A stretch of 64,000 nt of DNA from Pipra filicauda (lineage: Eukaryota > Chordata > Aves > Passeriformes > Pipridae): the NCBI RefSeq assembly GCF_003945595.2, contig NW_024104520.1, forward strand, positions 3,753,501-3,817,500, read 5' to 3'. The translations under genes and the position numbers were made by a program. Within the stretch, counting starts at the first letter, position 1. Each line of letters starts with the position of its first letter. The notes beneath the pieces were generated by a model. It made no database searches and was not told the origin of the DNA. It saw only the letters and a list, made by a program, of their open reading frames with translations. Positions 52,037 through 64,000 of the stretch are shown piece after piece.

Positions 52037-52900
52037 CACAGAATCACAGAATTGCTTAAGTAGGAAGATGCCTCTGCAGGTCATATAGTCTAACCCACCT
52101 ACTCAGAGCATAGTCACCTACTGCAGGTTGTTCAGGGTCATGTCCAGTCCGGTTTTGAATATCTCCAAGGATGAAGACTCCACAGTCTTTGATTACATGG
52201 TTCCAGTGTTTAACCACTCTCATAATAAAAGTTTCTTGTGTTTCAGTAGGATTTCCTGTCTTTCAATCAATTCCCACTGTCTCTTTCCTTTCACAGGATA
52301 ACACTGAGAAGAGTCTGGGTCTGTCATCTTCAATTCCTCTTATCAGGTATTCACACAGTTTGCTAAGGTACTCCTGAGCCACCTTTTCTCCAGGCTAAAC
52401 CATTCGAGCTCTCTCAGCCTCTCCTCATGTGATAGATGCTCCCAACCTGCTTATCATCTCTGCCGTACTTTTCTGCTCTGACTTCAGTGCGTACATATCT
52501 CCCTGTACTGGGAACCACAGACCTGGACGCAGCACTCCAGATGTGCCTCACCAGTGCTGAGCAGAAGGAAGGATCATCTCCCTCAACCCACTGACAATGT
52601 TGTGCCTGAAGAACAGCAGGCTTTTGGTCACCTTTATCACAAGGGTATGTTGCTGGTTCATGTTCAGCTTGTCTGCCAGGACTCCCAAGTTTTTCTCTGC
52701 AGAGTCGCTTTCCAGATGGTCAGTACAGAGCCTCTCCTGGTGCATGGGGTCCATCTTCCCCAGCTGCAGGAGTTGTATTGAAAATCATTGGACTTCATGA
52801 GTTTCCTCATAGGCTCATTTCTCCAGCCTGTTTATTTACATCTGAATATAAACAGCTACCTGGCATATCAGTTGTATCTCATGCAGCTGAAGTTTTGGAA
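52037..52900 (-). mobile_element. CR1 LINE, diverged, about 860 bp
   Basis: Antisense CR1 with a complete 3' end: the plus strand starts cacagaatcacagaattgcttaagtaggaaga, then gaatatctccaaggatgaagactccaca. The middle contains ctgagccaccttttctccaggctaaacc and gctctctcagcctctcctcat (the RLRELELF/SLEKR region read antisense). Further on are cagcactccagatgtgcctcaccagtgctgagcagaaggaaggatcatctccctc and cttgtctgccaggactcccaagtttttctctgcag (the ERDLGVL region). Minus 52548-52754 still reads SAEKNLGVLADKLNMNQQH. The 5' part after about 52836 is weak. Several frameshifts make it non-functional. Confidence 0.88.
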
Positions 52901-53581
52901 CAAAATGATCAATTCTTTGAAGAATGTACCTCAGTGAGTTCAAGTACATGAAAATTGGATGGAGTTTCCTACTTCTTAAGTTGTCAATTACATGTGGCAA
53001 ACTTCAACACTTTGGGCTTCAGTCTCCTCCAAAACAACTAAAACCCAACATGTCCTTGATCAATATGAAATATGACCATGTCTTGAGTTACCACTATTCT
53101 TTGATGATATATTTGATAATGATAATAATTGATGTTGGTATTACATTGACTTAAGATTTTTATTATGCTGTCCATAAATTGTAAAATTCGGTGAATTACC
53201 TCAAAATTAAAGATTTCCCATCTACATTTACTCTAATTTCCTGAAGAATAGCAACAGATTTGTAGAGGAAAATCTCATTTCCATGACCAAATATATTCTG
53301 AAAAAAAATAAAGAAAAATCTTGCCAAACTACATATACATATATGCTTTCCAAAACAAGTTGCATATATCACCATCATAAAAATATAGAATATCAGAAAC
53401 TTCAAAGGATAACCAGATAAGAGATCCTGCCATGCCTTACGCAGCTCTAAATTCTGGAAAATACTTAATCACTTATCTATGTAGATATGTACTCCATACA
53501 GTTTTTGCAACTGCCCAAGACCTAGATCAGTTTATCTAATCTAACCTAATCTACAATTCTGTGATTTAAAGCAGCCACTGA

Positions 53582-53612
53582 AACCCTCATCTTCCTCCTC
53601 ATCTTCCTCCTC
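53582..53612. repeat. (CTCATCTTCCTC)n short tandem repeat
   Basis: About two and a half copies of a 12-bp pyrimidine-rich unit. The minus-strand frame through it yields an acidic EEDEEEDE run that is an artefact of the repeat. Confidence 0.8.
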
Positions 53613-53894
53613 CAAATAAGTATTCCAATCACCAACATATGGACAACAGAGCTTGACAGAGGAAAATGGAACTCCCCAAAAGGAATTCACATGCTCTGAC
53701 AATCTGACTACTGAAAAAAAAAGAGAAGAATGCATCTTCTTCTCTACCCATGTAATGAAAGATGGGGCTAAAGTGCTTAATTCAAGGTGGTGAATCCTCT
53801 AGTAGGTGAACAAGTCTGTGACATTTCAGTTATTTCCTACCAACAAAATCAGGGCAGTTTAACTCAGAATGCTGCCATCTGTGAGTTTTTTCTC

Positions 53895-53934
53895 TTCAGC
53901 AGATAACTGCATGGTTCAGCAGATAACTGCATGG
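53895..53934. repeat. Perfect 20-bp tandem duplication
   Basis: TTCAGCAGATAACTGCATGG occurs twice head to tail without a mismatch, indicating a recent slippage event or a sequencing or assembly error. Confidence 0.9.
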
Positions 53935-55628
53935 AGACAGGCATAAAAAGCTCAGACACAATAAAAGGTATGCTCCACAGACATCAGGCTCCCAAACAAG
54001 CTTTTGAGTGGTATGATACACTTTTGTAGATCTATTCCTGGATGCTCATTCATATTGACAACCCAAATATCTCTGAAAATTATAGCTTGATAAAACCAGA
54101 TCAAGATAAGGTCATTCATAAGGTGTCTTCAATGTCAAACTGATAAGAGCAAGAGATAAAAGCACTGAACACTCAACATTTTTCATCAGCTGGATTTCAT
54201 CACTGAAACTACTTTGAAAACTAAAGGCCAGCATGTCAATAGAGTGTCAAAGACTTCCTGCAGAAATACAAGACTTAGGAGAACAGCGGTGAAAGCAGTA
54301 AGAAAGATAAAAAGTTTCATCAACACTATAGAAAGACACAGGAAATACAACAGTAGTTAAATAGGATTGGAAAAGGTAAAACACAGATGGCTTTTTTCCT
54401 TCATTACAAACACAAGAAAAAAACGGAGATGAGTGTGCAAAAATGTGACTAATATGGACAGTTTTAGAATCAAGAGGTGAGAATGGCTAGTCTTTGGGGA
54501 GTGGAACCATCTAATGTAGTCTGTAGAACAGCAAACTACACTATTACAGGTATTGGTTTATTTATGTTCTCATCCATAATGCATCTTCTACCCAATAGTT
54601 ACCTTCTATAAAGCATACTGGGAATTGGCGTTACAGAGAATTTTTGATTGGTATTACTATTGTACATGAGATCATGAAGTTCTTATGTTTTAAAAAGGGA
54701 ACTTAATGTCAAGGTTAGTAACTGGTACTCTACATCTGGACGTAATTCATGGACTCTGTAAATGATAATATGAACAAAATAGTCCCATCTCATTATCCCA
54801 TTCCAACACAACTGAAGTCAACACATAGACCCTTTAGATACATAAGCAGCACATATTTGAAATGAAAATCTCTTTTCTAGAAGCTGTACAGGTATAGTTC
54901 TAGCATGTCTGTTATCCCTTTTCAGAAGCATAGGGGAAAAAAAAAGCAGGTCACATCAAATCCATGCTTTCCATAGGTTCCACTTTCAAGGGAGAGGAGA
55001 AATGTCTTACTAAACTCTCAGCACAAAAATATACTGATTACCCTTCCATGAAATGTGCTTATTGTTTGCTCTTACTATCCATTGAACATTCTTTACTAAA
55101 GATGGACTTGTTCTTTTCTAGACAACTTTTTTATTAAAACTAGCAATGGTGTTATCATGCTTACAGCAGAACAGTAGAGATACAATCCTTCTTTGTCATG
55201 CCAAAAGCAGACAAATAATCAATCGTGTTGCAATTAACAGAGAAATACCATTATCATTATCAAGCTTTCTGGTCTTGCATTCCATAAATTAGATGGAAAC
55301 CACACAAGAGAAAAATGTTAATAGGACAACAACTCTACAAGCCAAGGCTCAGATATTTCCCCCAATATCCCAAAGTACGAATATTTATAAAGCTGACAGA
55401 TCCAGTATCCCACATGCAAAGAGTTCTGATGATCAGGAAAACTGGTGGTTTTGCAAAAGTAACACACGATGACCCTTTAAATTAGCTTTGTATTTTTTTT
55501 GTTAATTTTTTATATCTTGATGAGGCACACACACTACCACAGATAACCAAACCTGGTTTCACAAACAGCAGTACAGTTGCTCCCCATGTTAAATATTCAT
55601 TAATTCATTTATCAAAAACATTTTAAAT

Positions 55629-55640
55629 GGGGGGGGGGGG
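55629..55640. repeat. G12 homopolymer
   Basis: Twelve consecutive G in AT-rich surroundings; prone to length error. Confidence 0.9.
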
Positions 55641-56712
55641 AATATGTAAATTTGTATAATTATTTTCTTGGTGGCTTTTTGTCTTAAGCACATTCTTAAA
55701 TGCTGTGGTTTTGTTCAGTTACAGAATTGTAAAACTATGTGCAAGTTGAGATTGCACATACCTTAAAGGTATTAAGTCTCAAATTATATAAGCATATGTA
55801 CCATGTAACATTTGCAAAATCTTCTCTCAGTAGGTGTTTCGATTTTTATTTGCAGTACTTACATGCAAATAATAGTACATAAGCAAACTATTACATTAGA
55901 AAAACCTAAATTATGCTTTCAGGCTGTTACTTGCATTTTAAAACACAGTTGGTGCCAGGTAAACAGTGACTTTAGTCAGTATAATTCTCTTATTATCATT
56001 CTGAGGATTCCCTACAAGAAGGGATTTTTGCATAGCCTACAGTACACCAAGGAATGTTGTTTTCTATCCACCTGTCAAGTTAGAGTTTGTGGCCGTAGTT
56101 ATTAGTAGTGACTGTATTTTGACATGCTAAGCATGATCATTCTTCTTAAAAATACTGAAACAGAAACCTGGAGGGAGGAAAAGAATTTCCAAGAATTTTT
56201 CTCGTTTCGGTACACTGCTATGCTGTGGCAAAGGGATTCACAGTATTGTAATCTGGTCACTACAACTTCTACCATGATTCAAAGGCCTAATTTGTGATAG
56301 ATTCATTGATCATTCTCAAAGAACACCTCTCAAACAAATTGGAAATGCTGTTTTGTGTATAGTATATATCACAGCTACCGCTGGAGGAGATAAATTGGCA
56401 GATTCATTAGTCAAAAATTTTCATGTACTTTTGACATGCCTGAGTAGGACAGAGTAACCTTGTGCAACAAATAGTGCATTTGCTCACAGAACCTATACAT
56501 TTTGGTGAAATCTATTGCATATGAATCCTCTTAGAGGCACTGTTGCTCAATATTTTTGTAATACTTCTTTCCTGCCTAATAAAATTGCTTCAGTATCTTT
56601 GAACACATTGGCCTACAGGTACTTTGGAATATCTTTTATATAACAGTGTCAATATGTAGGAGCTCTCTGGAAAGAAATGTTAATCCCAGTCACAATTTTT
56701 AAAGGTGGTTTC

Positions 56713-56729
56713 TTTTTTTTTTTTTTTTT
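56713..56729. repeat. T17 homopolymer
   Basis: Seventeen consecutive T, with no retroposed gene sequence beside it. Confidence 0.9.
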
Positions 56730-59700
56730 GCTGTCGTTCTTTTTGCTGTGCAGGAAGGAATTATACCCTTGCACCATTAAAACAGAGAGTAGACCAGTAT
56801 GAAAGTTTTATCCAAAGAAAGATTTGTATTACATTTTACAAGGGAAGGAATTTTCAAAGAGCGAATATTTAATACTCTCTAAAGAAACTATGTTTACCAG
56901 CAACATCCCAAACCAGCTACCTCAAAAGTAGAAGGTCCCAAGCCATTAGGCGTTCCTAAAAAATTTGATTGTGATCTTCTGTTAGTAGGCAAAAATCTTG
57001 TAGTTAAAATTTGACATTTACAAGCTTCATTTCTGGAAACAGTTCAACAAAGATCTAACTCTGTTTTCAACCCAAAAATTTATTTTCTGTGAGTATAGAT
57101 AGTTTTGAATTCAAAACTATTTCTGTTAATTGGCCTCTGGAAAAGAACAAATTCTGAAAAAAAAAAAAAAATAATGCTTGCTCAGCACTTCCTATTTTCA
57201 CAGCTTTTAAGTTCCATTCTAAAGCAATACAGAAAGGAGAACAAAGGTTCATAAGTCCTTCATTGAAAAACATTGCCACTCCCTTATTTAATATCACAAC
57301 TGGTACAATTCTTCAAATCACACTTTGTGGCACACCCAAAATGTCAGCTGATAAAGCTAAGTCAGTTAGTTGAGAAGGAAAGGGAAAAGCATTGTGAAAG
57401 ATTTGCTGATTTTATCACATAGAGAGTACACATATTTCTTTAGACTCTAAGGAATAAAATGCTGAAGGTTTCTAGATTTTTATAAATTTAAAAGAAATTT
57501 AAGAGGAGGAAGAGAAATAGATAATCCTTGGTATTTCCATGTCCACCATTTTCCTATACACATGAATATAGATAACATACCATGTACAACCATATTTACC
57601 ACAACAATTGCTTATATTCTTGCATACAATGTCTGAAGTGTATTGGAAATTTCTATTTTCATTGGTATTTTCAGAAATATTTTCACTACCCTAAAAATGT
57701 TTCTGCGTGTGTGTAGATCTCAGTACAGGAAAGTATATCGCAGAAACAGAGACATTAGATACCTTGCACACAGAAGTCTACACAGCCAATACCTAGAAAC
57801 TCACAAAGCTACAGTGCAACACTTAAGCTAGTGAAAAAAATATAATATTCTTTAATCAGTGGAAGGGAATCCTAATATTGACAGAGCCCAACCCTTGCAA
57901 AGGGTTAAAACCCGTAGGTCTTTAAAAGCAGCATTTACTTCTTTCAGCTCAGGCATTCAGGCTCTTAAAGAAGTCTGAGATTAAAGTCTCAGTAATATCC
58001 TTGGAATTTCTTATCAGCTAATTCAGTAGCTGACTGACTGTTGTTGTCTGCTAATTGTTCAAGAATTCATTCTTATTCATCTGTTGTGCATTGCATAGGG
58101 GCTGAGATGTTTAATATGGGACTGAATTCAGTCACAAATTCTCTAAAGATTTTCACAACACAGTCGTTTTCTAGTTTCAGTTCAAGTTGCCCAAAATCTT
58201 CCCAAGTACTCCTGTTTCCTCTTTCTCTTTCTCCTCTTTCCTCTCTGCCTTTATGATTCCTAAAGTATAATATGTGTTTTCGGGACAGAGACTAAAGTTG
58301 CAGTGATTAAAATCTACAGAAATTTTTACTTGTGCTTCTTTCTGGTAACTGCACTTTTACAGATTAAAAGATCGATGAGTTTAAAGCACATGGTGATCTC
58401 AAGACTGGCAGTTGCAAGGAATGCTCAGATATATGCAAAACATATTAAATGCAAAAATTACGGAGTTCGCATAAACAAAAAAAAAACATACACGAAACTA
58501 CTGTAGTTCAAATATTATCAATACCTAGTGACTTACTGGTAAAAATTATAAAAAATTCTAAAAATTAGGATATTATAAAAAGCATTTGTGTACTCCACCA
58601 AAATAGACGTAAAATATGCTACTCAGTAGAAATGCCTAGGTGTAAGCAAGCAAATTTGCAGGTTTTAGTAGTTCAGTTCTCATGCCATGGTAAATAGACT
58701 TAATTTGATCTTGAAGGCATCATGGTCACATTTGCACAATGCTGAATCTGACCTAATCATCCTGGTAACAGGACATCAGCTTGATGTCATTGCATCTGCA
58801 GCATGGTTCTCTACAAACCAGTTAATCCACACAAAATTCACAAAGAATCGATTGTTGAAGGAACAGATAAAAAAGCTGTATGTTGACCTTTTATAACTGG
58901 AACTGAAGTGTTATATTCTTTTGGTAAACTACATCTGCACGTTATATTTAGTGAAAGATACAGTAGAAAATAGGTTAAAGTGTGAAATTACAGATGTTTT
59001 AAGTTTACTACCGAGATCTTGGCAAAGACAAAAGCACAGATGATTTTCTTTTCTGAGGGAAAAATTTTCCTATTTAACAATATAGAAAAAAATAGATTTT
59101 ATCTTTTTAGACAGTATTTAATTAAGGACTTACATGGTCTGTCTGCAATCTTTTGTGCTTCTGCATTGCTACATAGAGGAAAGAAAAAAGGGTGTTTTCT
59201 AGGCTTTTTATTTGTGTGCTATTCTAATACTGCTCACACAAGCAATTTGTTTTAAGAGATGTACTATTTGTAGCTTGACTACCACATTACAGTTGTGTGA
59301 AGAAAATTGCAACACACAAACCCTCTTAACCTCTATTAGTCTTCAGCTGTATGGAATGCATTTTAACCTGTCAGATCTTGTGTTCCACTGCTCTAAGATC
59401 AAGCCATATGTAATATTCATCAGTTTAAATAATGTTGGAGACAAACACTATTCACAGCAACTTCCTCAAAGACTGAAACAAGTAGCTGGTGTTGAATATT
59501 ACAAAACAATTTGTTATTTACCTCAGCAATAGAGAGAGTTCATTATTGGACAAATTAGTTTCTAAGTTATTGATGCTGAGCCATAAATAACTGAAACCAG
59601 CAGAAGTGTTCCTAAGCATTTTTCTGCTGTGCTTTTACATATGGCAACTGCTTGGAATGGGTAAAAATTATATATTTCAGGAAACATTTTTCTACCATAT

Positions 59701-62700
59701 CTATGTGTTTCTATCTCATTTACTGCAAGCTATATAATATCAGGTTGATCTTGTAAATGATACTGAGAAGGCATAACTTTCTTTAGCATCTCAAAAAGTT
59801 TCTGATGACAACTCACATTTTATGAATCTAGTAGTTCTACTAACACCATTATTTTGAACAAACAGCATAATGACACTCTAGGCAGGTTCAGGACATGCTG
59901 CAGTTAAATTAAAAATGGTAACACACCAGAATAAGGTGCATAGTTTTAATTCATTAAAAAAATAAAACAAACAAACAACAAAAAAACTCCAAAACAAACC
60001 AAAATAACCCCAAATCAACAAACAGCAATGGTACCTTGTTTAGAACTACAAACAGAAAAAGGATAGTATCTTGCCTTCATAGGTGGCATGAACTCCCAAT
60101 ACAGCAGTGCAAATCAGGGACTTCACTGGCACAAGAGCTGTTTTTCTCTAATCAGGTAAGAACTCCCGCCTCCTAATAAATTCATAAATGCTCTGCTGAT
60201 CTAGAAGCTTTATACACAGTGTCAATGCAGATTCCTCTGGAACTACTGTCCCAGCTAACAAATGCTGTTATACCCAGTGGAGCAGGTCCTCAGTTGAGCT
60301 GGAGTTAGGGTGAGGATGTAGGAAAGGAGCCAATAAGCCATGGTGAGTAGATTAAGCTTGGGAGGGAAGAAGTAAAAAAATTTTAAAAGTTACAACACTT
60401 TTTAAATTGCTGTAAGAAGAAAAGTTTGTGCGACTACTTGTATAATCTCCAGTGCCAAAATCAAATACACTCCTGATAAAACCTACAAAAGCTGCTAAAA
60501 TCTACATTCTAAACCAGTCCTAATTTTTTTTATAACTACTAAATGCTTTTTAACCTCTGCTACACTTTCACTGCAAAATAGCTAAGAAACTGAGTTTTCA
60601 CAATAAACTAAATTAAAATTTAGTAGCTATCTGATGACATCGATCCCATTTTCTTACTTCATTCTTATTAACTATTTGCCATCTGCTTCTGGAATTTTAC
60701 ATTGCAACGACTGTCATTTCTCTGAACCTCCCACTGTTTTGTACTGTGCATAAGTTTAGAAGGAAGCAGTAAAGACTACTATTTCTTTTGCTATCTATAC
60801 AAATTTTCTCAATACTTTCAGAGGTACAATACCCTCTCCATTCTGGAAACAGAATACAGGCTTTATAACCTACACGTGTTATGTATCTCACCCCATTCTG
60901 CCTATAAAGTGCAGGAATACACTGAGGATCAAAGGCTATCCACAACTGGAAATCACGTAAATATTGTGTAAAATACAAAATATTTTCTAAATAATTGCTA
61001 ATGCCCTAGAATTGTTACATCTCACTTCAGTCACAACAGTGATGAAGAAAGGTACTTTAATGGGCTATAACTACACTGTAGAAGTCAGGTGAAGATGAAA
61101 TAGACTTCTTCCAATTGTTGTTCTGGTAAAATGTGATCCAAAACAAATTAAATCCACATGCTGTTCTTCAGCTTTGAATCTAGCCACTTAGGCAATAAAG
61201 CATGAATCATTCTTCTGCCTTAAGACTATTAGCATATGTAACTTTCAAGATAGGCTTCTATTTTTATTCTTTTACTTAAATGTATTGAAAGTGGATTTAT
61301 TTTACTGAGTATTTTTCTCAAGAAAACAAACTTAATATTAGTTGACTATATTGGCATTAAATATTTACCTTGCTCTTCTGAAACATTGTAATGAATACCT
61401 TCATGTTTTCCCACTGCCTTACATCATACAGTTCAAAAGGAGTAATAAAGGTTATTGTTTCCCCCATCACATGGAAAATTATACTCAGATAAGCTGAAGC
61501 AGTTTCATATAATTAGGTCTCAAGTGACTTTAAAACACACACAAAATTCCCAAAGAAAAACAAAATCACAGAATGGCAGGTTAAAAAAAAAATATTTCTT
61601 CTCAATTTTAAAATGCATACCACGGTTCCTACTTCAAAGCATTTCAACATAGTCAATACGAAGGAATAACCAGGTCTAAGAATCCCCTTTACTCTCTGGA
61701 GCTGATACCCTGTGGTAGAGTCAGTTTCAGAGAAAGAGGTTTCCACACTCCCCAGGTAGATGAGAGGGGAGCAGATGTGAAGCATACTGACTGAGCAAAT
61801 GCCACCCCTCACACTGGGGGCAGCTGCCCTACTCAAAAAATGTTAGTTCAGACTACACCTAGATTTTTTTAATTGTCTTCCTGAACCAGAAAGTTAGAGG
61901 TGATTTGCACAGATGCAGACCAAGAAATAGAATGCAGCTGAAGATATGACCTTAAACAAAGTTGGCTGAAGCTTTTAAAAGCCAGTAAAAAAACCCAAAA
62001 CAAGCATAACTGGAATTTCAGAACAAATATCACAGACAAGTAATAGAACTCATCAGTATATGAAAATTTTGTGTGTGGGAAGAGTCAAAAGGTAGCCTAT
62101 AACGCAGAGGGTTCTGCTTTAATTTTTGTTTTGTTGCACTAGGGCAGTAAAACATGTTCAAACAAACACACATTCCAGATGGCTAAGGGAAGCATACTTA
62201 TTCCTAATAGATTCAAGACATTGTTTAGTACCAACTTCACTCTTGTGGAAGAAGAATTATCCCTGCAATACTGCCAAGGTCAATGAAAGCATAAGTTGCC
62301 TGCTGTGCAAGTATCATTGCACAATGAGAATGGCCCAGAAGATGCACACTAGGTAAATGTCCCTGTCCATATTAAGCCACCTCTGTTGATAAATTGAACT
62401 TTCACAGACATTAGAAGGACCTTAACTAAAGCCCAATTACATGGAAATTGAGCAATAATCAAGCATAACTAATTCATAAACAGACGACATATACATCATG
62501 GTTTTATTTTTCAAATCTTGCCATCTGTTGCATACGTTGTAAGTAAAAAAAAAAAAGCAGCTGATTTTTCTCCTACAGTGATCAAACTCTTCTGAATTCT
62601 TTTATCTCCTTTCAGATTGTAATACACAGAAGTCCATTGATTTAAGTCCATTTTGCAAGTTTCTGAGAGCCAAGAAACAATGAAAAAAAAAAAGATTATC

Positions 62701-63441
62701 ATCTGACAGGATGCCAAGCATTTGAAAACAATTTAAAAAAATTAAATTCCTCTTTTCTTCCTTTTTTTTCTCAAATCTGTTTCAAACCACATTATATTAA
62801 GAAAGAAGTACATTATAAAGCTCTTAGTAGCATTTGTTTTATTTAATAGCAGAAAAAAACCTCTCTAGTGAGCAGTCAAATACAAAAAGATGAGTTAGTT
62901 TATTAAGTCTCTCATATTCAAGAAGACAAGAACAGTATAGTGATGTCTTTATATTCTTTTCATTTTTTTTTTAATACACTGTCAGGAAGAAGTCATGTTA
63001 GGCTAATCTAACAATAAACATCAAATCTATTTACAACTTTATACAAAATGAAATTAAATAAGCATGTTGCCATGGTTTTCCTGTACTTTGGAATGACTTC
63101 AAAATCCTTCACTAAACACATAAATATTTATATAATATTTTTTTCATATATGCATACATATATAGTATGTGTACACATATAAATACATACATACATCCAT
63201 TAAAAGTAACTACTATGAATGCAGGTGGCTTCATGGAACAGACATGAAGGCAGATATGTGCCCTTTACCCTTTTCTTCCAGCAGATTCCCAGGAAAACCA
63301 AATCAGATAAGGGAAAAGCACAGGATAAAATATTATTAACTTTTATATGGAAGTGATTGACTAGAGTTTTAAGCTGAACATTCAGGAATGAAATGCTGAG
63401 GTTGCCATATATCAGTCTTTGTCTATACCACCACATAACTT

Positions 63442-63479
63442 AATTAAGAGCAAATAGAATTAAGAATTAAGAGCAAATA
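63442..63479. repeat. 15-bp direct repeat, period 23
   Basis: AATTAAGAGCAAATA occurs at 63442 and at 63465. The intervening bases also contain gaattaag, so the region is a short decayed tandem array. Confidence 0.75.
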
Positions 63480-64000
63480 AAGAATTACAAAGTGAGGAAT
63501 AGTATTTGAATGGCATCCTCACCATTCACAGTTTTGCACCTGCCTTACTGGGCTAGGTGAGTCAATACAATAGTTTTTAAGTCTCACAGTCTAGCATCAC
63601 TTAGAAGGAAGCATATCTGTTTACAGAACCATATTGTATGCACAGCCTCTGTTTTTTGGTGTCTACTTCACCAGTAACTGATCAGTGAAAAGCTGTAAAC
63701 AAAACCATCTGCTGGTGTCAATACTTTTTCCGAACCAGGTAATCACTTTCTCTGCATTAATTGCTGCTCATTTCCTTCTGAAATAATTTTTCAAAGGGAA
63801 TGAGGTGATTAGGATGGGAAGCTCAAGTTTCGGCTTCCAACTTCCTTTACAAACAGCAGAAACTTGTTTTAGGCACGGTAATCTACCGTGACATTTCCAT
63901 TTACAACTAGCTAAACAAGCTATTAAGTGTACAATGTTAAAGTTTTATAGGCCTTGGTTTCACAAGGAGCTTAAAGCCAGACTCAGTCTCTTCAGCCTTG

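Larger units (their letters stand above)
52901..64000. other. 11-kb unique AT-rich stretch to the window end
   Basis: No gene, RNA or dispersed repeat was recognised. Open frames are at most 107 codons with no recognisable domain. It contains a CTTCCTCCTCAT repeat (53582-53612), a perfect 20-bp duplication (53895-53934), G12 (55629-55640), T17 (56713-56729), a pyrimidine tract (about 58211-58252), A/C-rich low complexity (59957-60022) and a 23-bp-period duplication (63442-63479). Candidate conserved non-coding blocks are noted separately. Confidence 0.4.

Noticed and set aside
53541..53735. Minus-strand frame with an acidic EEDEEEDE run
   Set aside because: The run is encoded by the CTTCCTCCTCAT tandem repeat; there is no other protein-like feature.
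60083..60155. Second acceptor-donor exon candidate (73 bp, donor GTAAGA)
   Set aside because: Two frames are open and the acceptor has a weak pyrimidine tract, so there is no coding signal beyond chance splice-like motifs.
1..64000. A novel multi-gene system, CRISPR array or operon
   Set aside because: No gene clusters, regular spaced repeats or ribosome-binding-site-led frames are present. The sequence is avian intergenic or intronic DNA dominated by retrotransposon remnants.

Overview
The window is vertebrate nuclear DNA, almost certainly from a bird. The evidence is ten fragments of CR1 non-LTR retrotransposons, several ending in the avian CR1 tail of ATTCTATGATT type, and two copies of an avian ERVL-like LTR that begins TGT(C/G)(C/T)TGGTTTCAGCTGG-like and ends GGTTAAACCAC(A)ACA-like. 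The background is AT-rich with very few CpGs, frequent A/T homopolymers and short microsatellites. I found no bacterial-type operon, no CRISPR array, no confident tRNA or rRNA gene, and no host protein-coding gene that I recognise. It reads as a gene desert or the inside of a very large intron.

Layout. 1-3400 holds two old CR1 copies in opposite orientation separated by unique AT-rich sequence. 3401-13109 is mostly unique and contains poly-T tracts, a perfect 15-bp hairpin (8789-8827) and a recent tandem duplication (11837-12324). At 13110-13174 is a 65-bp isolated CR1 snippet. 17200-17464 holds the two ends of an ERVL-like LTR joined in inverted orientation. 17465-27640 is unique sequence with microsatellites and a low-confidence pair of splice-flanked exon candidates near 26.2-26.7 kb. 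27641-28583 is the best preserved CR1, with about 283 codons of open reading frame for the C-terminal part of ORF2. 29390-30245 is another CR1 with an old but recognisable 3' end. 30246-42411 is a 12-kb unique stretch. 42412-49048 is a repeat-rich block with four CR1 pieces and a solo LTR. 49049-52036 is unique. 52037-52900 is a diverged CR1. 52901-64000 is unique with small simple repeats.

The only reading frames with recognisable protein content belong to CR1 ORF2 (reverse transcriptase and C-terminal region). Nearly all other open frames are below about 140 codons and look like chance in AT-rich DNA. Two are flagged at low confidence: a C-terminal amphipathic-helix frame at 15580-15763 and the exon pair at 26208-26684. 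No genes are seen that work together. The structure of the window is retrotransposon history: CR1 copies of different ages, two sharing a diagnostic 2-bp deletion, LTR insertion with loss of the internal provirus, and local duplications and inversions.
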